Below the pieces are notes generated by a model. The model had not been told where the DNA came from, did no database searches, and was given only the letters and a program-made list of their open reading frames with translations. Shown piece by piece: positions 1 to 7,466 of a DNA stretch of 23,812 bases. Location of the stretch: positions 1 to 23,812 of the forward strand of contig JBDLTZ010000053.1 in assembly GCA_039805565.1 (NCBI GenBank). The letters are read 5' to 3'. The number at the start of each line of letters is the position of its first letter. Within the stretch, counting starts at the first letter, position 1. Source of the DNA: CALJIC01 sp039805565 (lineage in GTDB: Bacteria > Chloroflexota > Chloroflexia > Chloroflexales > Roseiflexaceae). The translations under genes were made by a program, and so were the position numbers.

Positions 1-1465
1 AGTCGAGTAGCCGCTCCTCGGCCGCGGTAGGTGGCCGGAAGAGAGCGGTGGTCACCTGCACGGCATCGTCTGTGGCCGCAGCGTATTCATCGTCGCTGCC
101 GTAGGTCTCCTCCATATCCACGAGCATTGCCCGCAGAATGCCGGGACTCGGCCGGCGGGTGCGCGCCACGCCGGAGGAACGGGTCGCCTCGATCAGCGAG
201 CTGCGATGCTTTGCCAGGGTGGAGGCGAAGGCTGACGGCGACGACAGCAGCCGCTTCTTCAGCAGCTTCAGCACGAACTCCGTTGCCGTCTGCTCGACAC
301 TGTCACCGGTGTTCTCTCGCCGCAGCGTCGTGTACGCTTGGAGGTCCTGATGCGCCTGACGCTCGTCGTCGGCGTAGGCTACCTCAATCGGGTGGAGCTC
401 ACGCTTCGGGAAGCGCGGACGGCCGCTCCATGCAACCTTCAGCTCCGACTTGAGGCGCCGCACCATCACGCTCTGCAGCACGTTCTTGTCGGGCGGGATG
501 CTGCGGGCAAAGCGCTGGTTATCAAGGAGCTCAAGCAATGCGGAGAAGCTCTCGGGGTAGCCGTTGTGCGGGGTCGCGGTCAGGAATAGCTTGTGCTCGA
601 AGTGCGGGGCGAGCGTGCGGATCGCCTCCGTCCGCAGCGAGTCCTTGGCATAGTTGCCGGTGCCGGTCGGCGCGACATTATGGGCCTCATCGACGATCAG
701 GAGGTCGTAGGTGCGCGGGTAGGTGACCTCGCCGCTGGCGGGCAGCGTCTCGCGGAACAGACGCATCGGCTGGTCGCGCTTCAGATAGTCGATCGAGGTG
801 ATCAGGCGCGGGAAGTGCCCCCACGGGTTCACGTGGATGCCGCGCGCCCGGCGCAGCTCGCGCATCAGCTCACTATCGACGATGCGGAAGTCGAGGCCGA
901 ACTTCTCCCGCATCTGGTCACGCCACTGGATCTGGAGCGCGGGCGGGCAAACGATCAGCACGCGACGGGCGCGGTGGCGGATCAGCAGCTCCTGGATGAC
1001 AAGCCCCGCCTCGATGGTCTTCCCCAGGCCAACATCATCCGCGATCAGCAGGTTGACCCGTGGCATCTGGATAGCGCGCACCACCGGGTCGAGCTGGTAG
1101 TCCTCGATGGAGATGCCGCTGCGGAAAGGCGCCTGGAGCGCTCGGACATCGGCGGATGACGCGGCGCCCCAGCGGACCGCATTGAGGAAGGCATCCAGGC
1201 GCGTCGGTGGGTCAAACCCGGCTGGGGCAGGGAGGGCGCGCCGGTCGTAGACATGAGCGCCGGGCTCCAGCTCCCAGATCACCTGGAGCTCCTCGCCAAG
1301 CGCGTCATCCTCCACCGAGGTGAGCGATACCAGATGCTGCACCGCGGTGAAGGCCGGGTCGAGCGGGCTCTGCGCGAACGTGCTCTTCGCCACATCAGAG
1401 ACGACGTAGCGGCGATGGCGGACGGTGACGATCTGGCCTTGCTCAGGAGGAGAGATGATGTTCAT
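1..1465 (-). CDS. drmD: DISARM SNF2-like helicase DrmD, N-terminal part (runs off left edge)
   Basis: The minus strand is open from ATG at 1465 to the window edge, giving 488 codons of an incomplete protein. An N-terminal region (about 1-110) leads into a PFRSGI..DYQLDP motif (113-126). The SF2 helicase core follows: Walker A DDVGLGKT (143-150), CPPALQIQW (173-181), the Walker B box DEAH (259-262) and motif III TATPHNG (296-302), then SFSALLELLD and MVRRLK. This order and the short conserved blocks match DrmD, the SNF2-family helicase of DISARM, a restriction-linked anti-phage system. The C-terminal helicase half and any drmMI, drmA, drmB and drmC genes would lie to the left, outside the window. 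No clear Shine-Dalgarno sequence precedes ATG 1465; I chose it because homologous sequence starts within a few residues of it. A generic SNF2 helicase of another defence system is the main alternative. Confidence 0.85.
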   Translation of the reverse strand, partial: MNIISPPEQGQIVTVRHRRYVVSDVAKSTFAQSPLDPAFTAVQHLVSLTSVEDDALGEELQVIWELEPGAHVYDRRALPAPAGFDPPTRLDAFLNAVRWGAASSADVRALQAPFRSGISIEDYQLDPVVRAIQMPRVNLLIADDVGLGKTIEAGLVIQELLIRHRARRVLIVCPPALQIQWRDQMREKFGLDFRIVDSELMRELRRARGIHVNPWGHFPRLITSIDYLKRDQPMRLFRETLPASGEVTYPRTYDLLIVDEAHNVAPTGTGNYAKDSLRTEAIRTLAPHFEHKLFLTATPHNGYPESFSALLELLDNQRFARSIPPDKNVLQSVMVRRLKSELKVAWSGRPRFPKRELHPIEVAYADDERQAHQDLQAYTTLRRENTGDSVEQTATEFVLKLLKKRLLSSPSAFASTLAKHRSSLIEATRSSGVARTRRPSPGILRAMLVDMEETYGSDDEYAAATDDAVQVTTALFRPPTAAEERLLD

Positions 1466-2052
1466 GCGTCGTATGAAGTAGACAGATGGGCTTGGGACGT
1501 CAGGCAATATGAGGCGTCGCGCTCGTAGCCTATCACAAGAGCTGTACCACAAATGTGCCCTGCTCGCCAATAATTGAGCATGAGTCCCACTAATGATAAC
1601 GTGATAATCGTACCCGTTGGTACGGGCGGCCTATAACGCCACGATAGTACAGCAGAAATGCGGTGAAGGAGGCCGACGCCACGGGCACGTCTCGAGGGCA
1701 AGGAGCAGGGCAGTGTGGCCAGTGCGGGCAGGGGACTGGCTGTGGAGCGGCATCCGGGGTGGTTTTGTTTGGAATGTGCCTTACGGCGTGATCTTTATGA
1801 GAATGTACTACAGACTATATGTTCTATCAAGCGCGTGACTGCTCCTTTGGTATAGCAATCGCGTGCCAGTCTGTGTACATGTTAGCATATCGAGATCTTT
1901 GCTCTCATACGCTGCACAACGGAACGAGATGAACAACGCGCTCGGATGGGTGCGACCGGCCGACGGCCGCGACCAGGGCAGACGATTCGATCAGACGCTG
2001 CGCGCATCCGAAGGAGCCCACGGGCCGTAGCGCGAGAGCATGAGGAGGTGTA
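1466..2052. other. Divergent intergenic region, AT-richer than its surroundings
   Basis: About 590 bases lie between the leftward helicase gene and the rightward flavoprotein remnant. Short open frames here lack ribosome sites and recognisable protein sequence. From about 1560 to 1900 the composition is visibly more AT-rich than the flanks. It contains the tandem TGATAA-CG-TGATAA (1593-1606) and an inverted repeat at 1609-1624 (CGTACC, 4-base loop, GGTACG), which would suit an operator for the helicase operon. I could not place a convincing -35/-10 pair. Confidence 0.5.
1609..1624. repeat. Short inverted repeat, possible operator upstream of drmD
   Basis: CGTACC and GGTACG form a perfect 6-bp inverted repeat around a 4-base centre, next to a tandem TGATAA direct repeat at 1593-1606. 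It lies about 145 bases upstream of the helicase start on the minus strand. A regulator binding site is inferred from position only. Confidence 0.3.
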
Positions 2053-2487
2053 GTGAGCGATACCCCGCGACAGTTCAACGTGGCGATCATCGGCTCCGGC
2101 ATCAGTGGCTCGACGCTCGGCGCGATCCTTGCGTGCCACGGGCTGAAGGTCATCGTCTTCGCGGCCGGCGTCCACCCCAAGTTCGCCATCGACGAGTCGA
2201 TGATCCTGGAGGCCTCGGAGACGATTCGGGCGATGGCAGAGCGGTTCGATGTGCCCAAGCTGGCCTTCTTCAGCTCACAGAACTACCTGGCCCACATCGG
2301 CACCTCACTCGGCATCAAGTGCCACTTCAGCTTCCTCCACCACAGCGAGGGCCAGCCCCAGAACGTGCGCCGTTCGCTCCAGGCAGTCATCCCGCAGCGG
2401 CCACACGGGTACGAGCTGCACATTCACCGCCAGGATGCGGGCCTCCTCGGCTTCCGCACGCGGACCGCGCGGGTGCGCCGTGCTTGA
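2053..2487 (+). pseudogene. Truncated FAD-dependent oxidoreductase (halogenase/geranylgeranyl-reductase-like) remnant
   Basis: GTG at 2053 follows a good AGGAGG ribosome site (2043-2048) and opens a 144-residue frame. Residues 9-19 (NVAIIGSGISG) are a Rossmann GxGxxG FAD-binding motif. The next roughly 110 residues look like the start of the tryptophan-halogenase-like / FAD-dependent oxidoreductase superfamily, whose members are usually around 400-550 residues. Family-like sequence stops near residue 129 (HIHRQDA, about 2440) and changes to a basic, low-complexity tail (RTRTARVRRA). The catalytic and C-terminal parts are missing, so this looks like a gene cut by a deletion. Its stop at 2485-2487 overlaps the GTG of the next gene, so it could still be translated as a leader for the operon. 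Confidence 0.65.
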
Positions 2488-3190
2488 GCGCGAGCGTGCG
2501 CCGGCGCTGATACTGCGCGGGGCGAAGACATCGGGCCTGGCGCGGCTGCTGCTGGTCGTCGGCGGATGGGCGCTGGTGGCAGGTGGCTTCCAGCTCTACG
2601 CCTGGCACGAGATGCTCACCCCGGCCGAGCTTGTCGGGCAGATGGTCGCGGTCTGCCGGACCACCGCGCCGGCCCCCCTGCTCTTCGTAGGCGCGGCGGC
2701 GCTCAGCCCGCTGCTGCTGGTCCCGGCAGCGCTCCTTGGTGGGCTCGCGGGTATCTGCTTTGGCCCAGCACTCGGCATCCTCCTCACGCTGATCGGATGC
2801 AACCTCTCGGCGGTGGTCACGTACGGCCTGGGGCGCGCGTCGCACCGCGCGGACGGACGTATCGCGCAGCTGTGCGACCGCTACGGCGAGAGTCTCAGGC
2901 GGCGCCCGTTCCTCGGCGTACTGCTGCTGCGCCTCAGCTTCCTGCCGTACGACCCAGTCAACTACCTGGTCGGGCTGCTGCGCCTGCCCGTGGGGCTGTT
3001 CCTGCTGGCGAACACCCTCGGCAGCCTGCCCGGTGTGCTCGCCATCGTGCTGGTGGGGAGTGCGATGGGTGGGCACGGCGACGGCCTGGCGTTGCCGCAC
3101 CCCGTCATGCTGAGCGGCGCGGCTGCCGTGATGCTGCTGAGCATTGGCGGTGCGCTGGCGCTTCGGCGGCGGACCCGCGATCGGCCATGA
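2480..3190 (+). CDS. TVP38/TMEM64 (VTT-domain) membrane protein, copy 1
   Basis: A predicted 236-residue integral membrane protein starting with GTG at 2480, which overlaps the previous stop by 8 bases. The upstream frame stays open, but its sequence there is a shadow of the FAD gene, so a start near 2480 is preferred; the ribosome site is weak. It has a hydrophobic N-terminal helix, then the VTT (SNARE-associated) core: PLLLVPAALLGGLAG, an LGRASH segment, and the family signature LSFLPYDPVNYLVGLLRLP followed by TLGSLPG. Family members include E. coli YdjX and YdjZ; DedA/VTT relatives are implicated in lipid flipping or scrambling. It is the first gene of a TVP38 - CDP-alcohol phosphotransferase - TVP38 trio and shares the PYD.VNYL.G.LR.P signature with the second copy, suggesting paralogy. 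Confidence 0.88.
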   Translation: MLERERAPALILRGAKTSGLARLLLVVGGWALVAGGFQLYAWHEMLTPAELVGQMVAVCRTTAPAPLLFVGAAALSPLLLVPAALLGGLAGICFGPALGILLTLIGCNLSAVVTYGLGRASHRADGRIAQLCDRYGESLRRRPFLGVLLLRLSFLPYDPVNYLVGLLRLPVGLFLLANTLGSLPGVLAIVLVGSAMGGHGDGLALPHPVMLSGAAAVMLLSIGGALALRRRTRDRP

Positions 3191-3289
3191 GACCAGCGAA
3201 ACGTAGGCAGGCTCACAGTTGACGAAGGGCGTCTCGCCGATACTCGACGAGCGCGCTGTCGGCAGGTGGGTGAAGCGAAGGAGCGCACG

Positions 3290-3898
3290 ATGGTTGACAA
3301 GGTCCTCCGCGAGCCGAAGGAGCTCATCCTGAGCGCGCTGGCGCGCGGGCCGATCAGCCACGTCCACCCGGTTACGGTGACGGTGCTTGCGGCGGCAGTC
3401 GGGCTCGGCGCAGCCGTCGCCGGATGGCAGGGCATGCACGGTGCAGCGCTGGTGCTGTGGATGCTCAACCGGGTTCTGGACGGGTTTGACGGGACGCTGG
3501 CTCGCGTCTCCGGCCGCCAGAGCGACCTGGGCGCGTACCTCGACATCGTCTTTGATCACGTGGTGTACGCGGCGATCGTGCTCGGGCTGGCGCTCGCTGC
3601 CGGTACGACAGACGCGCTGCTGGCCGTAGGAGTGCTGCTCGCCAGCTTCTACATCAATGGCGCCACCTGGATGTATCTGGCCGCGCTCATGGAGAAGCGG
3701 CGCGCCGGGGCAGGGGCGCGTGGCGAGCTCACGAGCGTCACCATGCCGTCCGGGCTGATCGAGGGCGCCGAGACGATCGTGTTCTACACGCTCTTCCTGC
3801 TGCTCCCCGGCGCGCTGGTGCCGCTCTTCTGGCTGATGGCCGTGCTGGTGTTCATCACCGCCGGCCAGCGCGTCGCCTGGGCGGCGCGTCAGCTCTAG
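3290..3898 (+). CDS. CDP-alcohol phosphatidyltransferase family membrane protein (YnjF-like)
   Basis: A predicted 202-residue enzyme that would transfer a phosphatidyl or CDP-linked group to an alcohol during phospholipid synthesis in the membrane. The whole family signature is present: D64-xx-D67-G68-xx-A71-R72-(x8)-G81-xxx-D85-xxx-D89, in LDGFDGTLAR and GAYLDIVFDH. These aspartates bind the catalytic divalent metals. About five further hydrophobic helices follow. ATG 3290 is chosen because GAAGGAG lies 7 bases upstream; an in-frame GTG at 3266 lacks such a site. It is flanked by two TVP38 genes and followed by a ynjBCD-like transporter. E. coli likewise has a CDP-alcohol phosphatidyltransferase (ynjF) next to ynjBCD and ydjXZ. 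The acceptor alcohol cannot be read from the sequence. Confidence 0.88.
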   Translation: MVDKVLREPKELILSALARGPISHVHPVTVTVLAAAVGLGAAVAGWQGMHGAALVLWMLNRVLDGFDGTLARVSGRQSDLGAYLDIVFDHVVYAAIVLGLALAAGTTDALLAVGVLLASFYINGATWMYLAALMEKRRAGAGARGELTSVTMPSGLIEGAETIVFYTLFLLLPGALVPLFWLMAVLVFITAGQRVAWAARQL

Positions 3899-3917
3899 CA
3901 CAAGGATCGCTATCTCC

Positions 3918-4655
3918 ATGGTCAAGACTGTTGAGGCCCAGACGGCCGCAGACGGCGCGGGCCACCGCGAGACGCTCCTGGTGCGCCACTGGCAGAAGCT
4001 GGCCGCGGCCGCAATCTGGCTCGCGCTCGCCGGAGTGTTCGCCGGCTACAGCCTCGCCACCGACAGCTCGCCCACCGAGACGCTGCGCGCCCTGGTCGAC
4101 CTGCTACGCACCCCGGCCGGCCCGCTGCTCTACATCCTGATCTACACCCTGCGCCCGCTGGCGTTCTTCTCCGCCATCGTCGTCACGCTGCTCGGCGGCG
4201 CGGTCTGGGGGCCGCTCTGGGGCACGCTGTTCGTGGTGATCGGCTCGAATATGTCGGCTACGCTGGCCTACGCCTTCGGCCGGGTCTTCGGCCAGGGCGT
4301 GCTGCGCGACGGAGCGGTAGGCGGGGTAGCCGGGCGCTACGCCGAGCGGCTGCGCGAGAGTGCGTTCACCACTGTGCTGGTGATGCGCCTGGTCTACCTG
4401 CCCTACGACCTGGTCAACTACCTGGCCGGCTTCCTGCGCGTGCCGTACCGGCCCTACATCCTCGCCAGCATCCTCGGATCGCTGCCGGGCACGCTGACCT
4501 TCGTGCTGGCCGGGGCCTCGCTCGACATCGACGACATCTTCGCGGGCCGCTTCTCTGTCTCGGCGGTCAACCCCTGGACGCTCGTGCTCTCCGTGGTGTT
4601 GTTCGTGGCCGGGATTGTGGTCTCGCGCCTGCTACGCCGGAAGGAGGCGCGCTAA
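3918..4655 (+). CDS. TVP38/TMEM64 (VTT-domain) membrane protein, copy 2
   Basis: A predicted 245-residue membrane protein starting at ATG 3918, 19 bases after the previous stop. A polar N-terminus of about 28 residues precedes a transmembrane helix. The VTT core follows, with IYTLRPLAFFSAIVVTLLGG, WGPLWGT, an AYAFGRVFG segment, LVYLPYDLVNYLAGFLRVP and ILGSLPGT. A final helix ends in basic residues (RLLRRKEAR), typical of a cytoplasmic C-terminus. It is slightly longer than copy 1 and closer to the canonical E. coli YdjX/YdjZ form. The gene sits directly before a mercuric-reductase-like flavoprotein; such pairs, sometimes fused, are known in other bacteria. Lipid flipping or scrambling is the expected class of activity; the substrate is unknown. 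Confidence 0.9.
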   Translation: MVKTVEAQTAADGAGHRETLLVRHWQKLAAAAIWLALAGVFAGYSLATDSSPTETLRALVDLLRTPAGPLLYILIYTLRPLAFFSAIVVTLLGGAVWGPLWGTLFVVIGSNMSATLAYAFGRVFGQGVLRDGAVGGVAGRYAERLRESAFTTVLVMRLVYLPYDLVNYLAGFLRVPYRPYILASILGSLPGTLTFVLAGASLDIDDIFAGRFSVSAVNPWTLVLSVVLFVAGIVVSRLLRRKEAR

Positions 4656-4658
4656 GGT

Positions 4659-6107
4659 ATGGCTGATACGTTTCACACGATTGTGATTGGCGCCGGCTCA
4701 GGCGGCCTGACGGTCGCCGTCGGCGTGGCGAACATGGGCAAGCCAGTGGCGGTGGTGGAGGCGCTGCACGTCGGCGGCGACTGCACCAACGTCGGCTGCG
4801 TCCCGTCCAAGACGCTCATCCACCAGGCCGAGGAGCGCGGGAGCGTCTATCAGGTAGAGGCGCTGGCTGAAGTGCGCCGCAAGCGCGACGCCCTGCGCGG
4901 CAAGGAGACCCACGAGTTCGGCAAGCTCGCGAACCTTAGCCTGGTCTTCGGTCGGGCGCGCCTGCTGGACCGGCGGCGAGTGATGGTGGCGCTCCCGGGC
5001 GACGGCGAGCGCGTGCTGACGGCGCAGCACATCGTGATCGCCACCGGGGCCCGCCCGCGCCGGCTAGACATCCCAGGCCTGCCCCCCGAGCGTATGCTCA
5101 CGAACGAGACCATCTTCGAGCTGCCGGCCGCACCGCGCCACCTGGCGATCCTCGGCGGTGGCGTGATCGGGATGGAGCTGGCGTTCGCCTTTCGCAAGCT
5201 CGGCAGCCGCGTGACGGTCGTCACGACCGCGCCGCGCGTCATGGACAAGTTCAGCCCCGAGGTGTCTGAGGCGCTCGCCGAGGCGCTGTGCGAGCGGGAG
5301 ATTGCTGTCTACGCCGCGGCGAGCGCCCACTCCTACGACGAGGCCGCAGCCACGCTGCGCGTGCAGCAGGGTGAGCGGGTGACGGCGCTCGTTGGCGTAG
5401 ACTATGTGCTTGTCGCGGTGGGGCGCCAGCGCAACGTCGAGGGGCTGGGGCTGGAGGTCGCCGGGGTGCGCTTCAGCCTGCGTGACGGCATCGCGACCGA
5501 CAGCTACGGCCGGACAAACGTACCGGGGGTCTACGCGATCGGCGACGTGACCGCGACATCGGCGTTCACGCACTCGGCCAACGCGCAGGGGCGGCGGGTG
5601 GCGCAGCGCATCCTGTTCCCGCTGCTGCCAGCGCGCGCGCCGGAGCCCCACTACCCGTCAGCGACCTTCAGCGACCCGGAGGTGGCCACGGCAGGCATGC
5701 GCCGGGAGCAGATCGCGGCGCGCTACCACCCGGCGCTCATCCGGCGCATTCGGGTTGACCTGGTGACGCAGACCGACCGCGGCTACACCGACGACCTGCG
5801 GCGCGGCTTCATCACCGTGGACGCGGTGCGGCTGAGCGGGCGCATCCTGGCGGTGACGATCGTCGGGCCGCGCGCCTCAGAGATGATCTCGCTGTTCACG
5901 CTGGCGATCCAGGAGCGGATCTCGCTCTACAAACTCTACCGCGTGGTCTACCCCTACCCGACGTTCTCGAGCGGTATCCAGAAGGTGGCCGACGCGTTCT
6001 TGCGTGAGACGCTGCCGCACCTGCGCGGCGAGCTCGGCGTCTACCTGCGCTACCGCTGGGCGCGCCCCGCCGGAGCGGCGCCCGACCACCGCACGCAGTC
6101 GGCCTAG
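4659..6107 (+). CDS. Mercuric-reductase/dihydrolipoamide-dehydrogenase-like FAD disulfide oxidoreductase
   Basis: A predicted 482-residue flavoprotein of the class I pyridine nucleotide-disulfide family. The FAD Rossmann motif GAGSGG is at 11-16 and the redox-active pair C42-TNVG-C47 sits in GGDCTNVGCVPSK. A second nucleotide-binding motif (LAILGGGVIGMELAF, about 161-175) and the FAD motif YAIGDVTA (about 291) are intact. The C-terminal dimerisation domain carries YPYPTFSSGIQ where lipoamide dehydrogenases have an HPT..E catalytic His-Glu pair, so that pair appears to be missing. There is no N-terminal HMA domain and no C-terminal vicinal cysteine pair as in MerA, so true mercury reduction is doubtful. 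ATG 4659 has AAGGAGG inside the end of the TVP38 gene, implying translational coupling. A redox role linked to its membrane neighbour is inferred. Confidence 0.88.
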   Translation: MADTFHTIVIGAGSGGLTVAVGVANMGKPVAVVEALHVGGDCTNVGCVPSKTLIHQAEERGSVYQVEALAEVRRKRDALRGKETHEFGKLANLSLVFGRARLLDRRRVMVALPGDGERVLTAQHIVIATGARPRRLDIPGLPPERMLTNETIFELPAAPRHLAILGGGVIGMELAFAFRKLGSRVTVVTTAPRVMDKFSPEVSEALAEALCEREIAVYAAASAHSYDEAAATLRVQQGERVTALVGVDYVLVAVGRQRNVEGLGLEVAGVRFSLRDGIATDSYGRTNVPGVYAIGDVTATSAFTHSANAQGRRVAQRILFPLLPARAPEPHYPSATFSDPEVATAGMRREQIAARYHPALIRRIRVDLVTQTDRGYTDDLRRGFITVDAVRLSGRILAVTIVGPRASEMISLFTLAIQERISLYKLYRVVYPYPTFSSGIQKVADAFLRETLPHLRGELGVYLRYRWARPAGAAPDHRTQSA

Positions 6108-6128
6108 CGCCGCGTGTCCGCTGAGAGG

Positions 6129-7466
6129 ATGGAGAAAGAACCTGTGCACATTCGCTCTACCCGCCTGATGAGCCTGGCGCTGCTGGCAACCCTGTTCCTC
6201 GCCGCGTGCGCCGCGCAGTCTACCGCGCCGGCTGCGGGGCCCACAGCCCGTGTGCCCGCGCCAGCCGCAGCGCCACCTGCCCTCGCGAGTGCGCTGAATG
6301 TTGACGACTGGGACAGCGTCGTGGCGGCAGCGCGCGGCCAGACGGTCAACTGGTATCTGTGGGGTGGCTCCGAGAGCATCAACCGCTTCGTCGACGAGTT
6401 CTACGGCACCGCGCTGAAAGAGCGCTACAACATCACCCTCAACCGCGTCCCGCTCGCCGATACCGTGGACGCCGTCAACCAGGTGCTTAGCGAAAAGGAG
6501 GCCGGCCGCGACCCCGGCGCCGTGGACCTCATCTGGATCAACGGCGAGAACTTCCTCTCGCTCAAGCAGGCTGACATGCTGCTCCCCGACTGGTCGCGCC
6601 GGCTGCCGAACGCGAAGCTGGTGGACTGGGACAATCCAGCGGTGAACCTCGACTTCGGCGAGCCTGTGGAGGGCTACGAAAGCCCGTGGTCGTCGGCGCA
6701 GTTCCAGCTGATCTACGACTCGGCGCGCATGCAGCCGGACGAGCTGCCGCGCTCGTACGCCGAGCTGCTCGCGTGGGCGAAGGCCAACCCCGGCCGCTTC
6801 ACGTACATCGCGCCGGGGCCGGGGGCGTTCCAGGGCACGCGCTTTGTCAAGGGCGCGCTGTTCGAGCTGAGCGGCGACGCGGAGCCCTGGCTGACGTACA
6901 ACCAGGCGCGATGGGAGGCGGAGGCGCCCAGGCTGTGGGCCTACCTCAACGAGCTGAAGCCTTACCTCTGGCGGCAGGGCGAGACCTACCCGAAGGAAGA
7001 GAACGAGCTGCACGGACTGTTCGCAAACGGTGAGGTGGACTTCAGCGTCACTCAGGCGATCGCCGGCGCCGGGCCGCTGATTGCCGAGGGGCTGCTGCCC
7101 GAGACCGCGCGGGCGTTTGTGTTTGACGATTACATGATTGGCGACTTCAACTACGTGGCGATCCCGAAGAACGCGCCGAACAAGGCCGCCGCGCTGGTGC
7201 TGGCCAACCTGCTGCTCGACCCGGAGCTGCAGGCGGCGCAGATCCTCCCTGAGAACGGCTTCGGGCTAGGCTATGCGATCGACGTGACCCGCGTCACCGA
7301 GCCGGGCCAGCGCGAGGCCCTCGCCGACGCGCAGGGCAGGCTTGGCGCGTCGGCGACCCCGGCCGAAGATCTGGCGACGTCGCTGGTGGGCGACTCGGCC
7401 GGTGAGTACCAGGCGCTGGTTGAGGATGGCTGGCGGCAGCACGTCCTGATCGGCACGCAGCCGTGA
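6129..7466 (+). CDS. ynjB: YnjB-like ABC transporter substrate-binding lipoprotein
   Basis: A predicted 445-residue extracytoplasmic binding protein. The N-terminus is a lipoprotein signal: basic residues, a hydrophobic stretch, and the lipobox LAAC with C27 as lipidation site, followed by an Ala/Pro/Thr linker. The mature part resembles E. coli YnjB: WYLWGGSESINRFVDE near its start, LADTVDAVNQVLSEK, DLIWINGENF, and DFNYVAIPKNAPNKAAAL towards the end. It should capture the compound imported by the next three genes; that compound is unknown (thiamine-like for E. coli YnjB is only a suggestion). ATG 6129 is used, but GTG 6144 has a better placed GGAG 9 bases upstream and still leaves a complete signal peptide. 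It begins 21 bases after the flavoprotein gene, and its stop overlaps the next start. Confidence 0.88.
   Translation: MEKEPVHIRSTRLMSLALLATLFLAACAAQSTAPAAGPTARVPAPAAAPPALASALNVDDWDSVVAAARGQTVNWYLWGGSESINRFVDEFYGTALKERYNITLNRVPLADTVDAVNQVLSEKEAGRDPGAVDLIWINGENFLSLKQADMLLPDWSRRLPNAKLVDWDNPAVNLDFGEPVEGYESPWSSAQFQLIYDSARMQPDELPRSYAELLAWAKANPGRFTYIAPGPGAFQGTRFVKGALFELSGDAEPWLTYNQARWEAEAPRLWAYLNELKPYLWRQGETYPKEENELHGLFANGEVDFSVTQAIAGAGPLIAEGLLPETARAFVFDDYMIGDFNYVAIPKNAPNKAAALVLANLLLDPELQAAQILPENGFGLGYAIDVTRVTEPGQREALADAQGRLGASATPAEDLATSLVGDSAGEYQALVEDGWRQHVLIGTQP

Noticed and set aside
31..1528. Several plus-strand frames over the left edge
   Set aside because: They are complementary to the DrmD reading frame, which has clear helicase motifs and simply lacks a stop inside the window.
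2387..3925. 512-codon minus-strand open frame
   Set aside because: It spans two well-supported plus-strand genes (TVP38 and CDP-alcohol phosphatidyltransferase) in antisense and shows no domain-like sequence.
4659..6107. Calling the flavoprotein a true mercuric reductase (MerA)
   Set aside because: No N-terminal HMA domain, no C-terminal vicinal cysteines and no other mer genes nearby; only the general family is supported.
5877..7013. 378-codon minus-strand open frame
   Set aside because: Antisense to the flavoprotein C-terminus and the YnjB gene, with Arg/Leu/Val-rich low-complexity translation.
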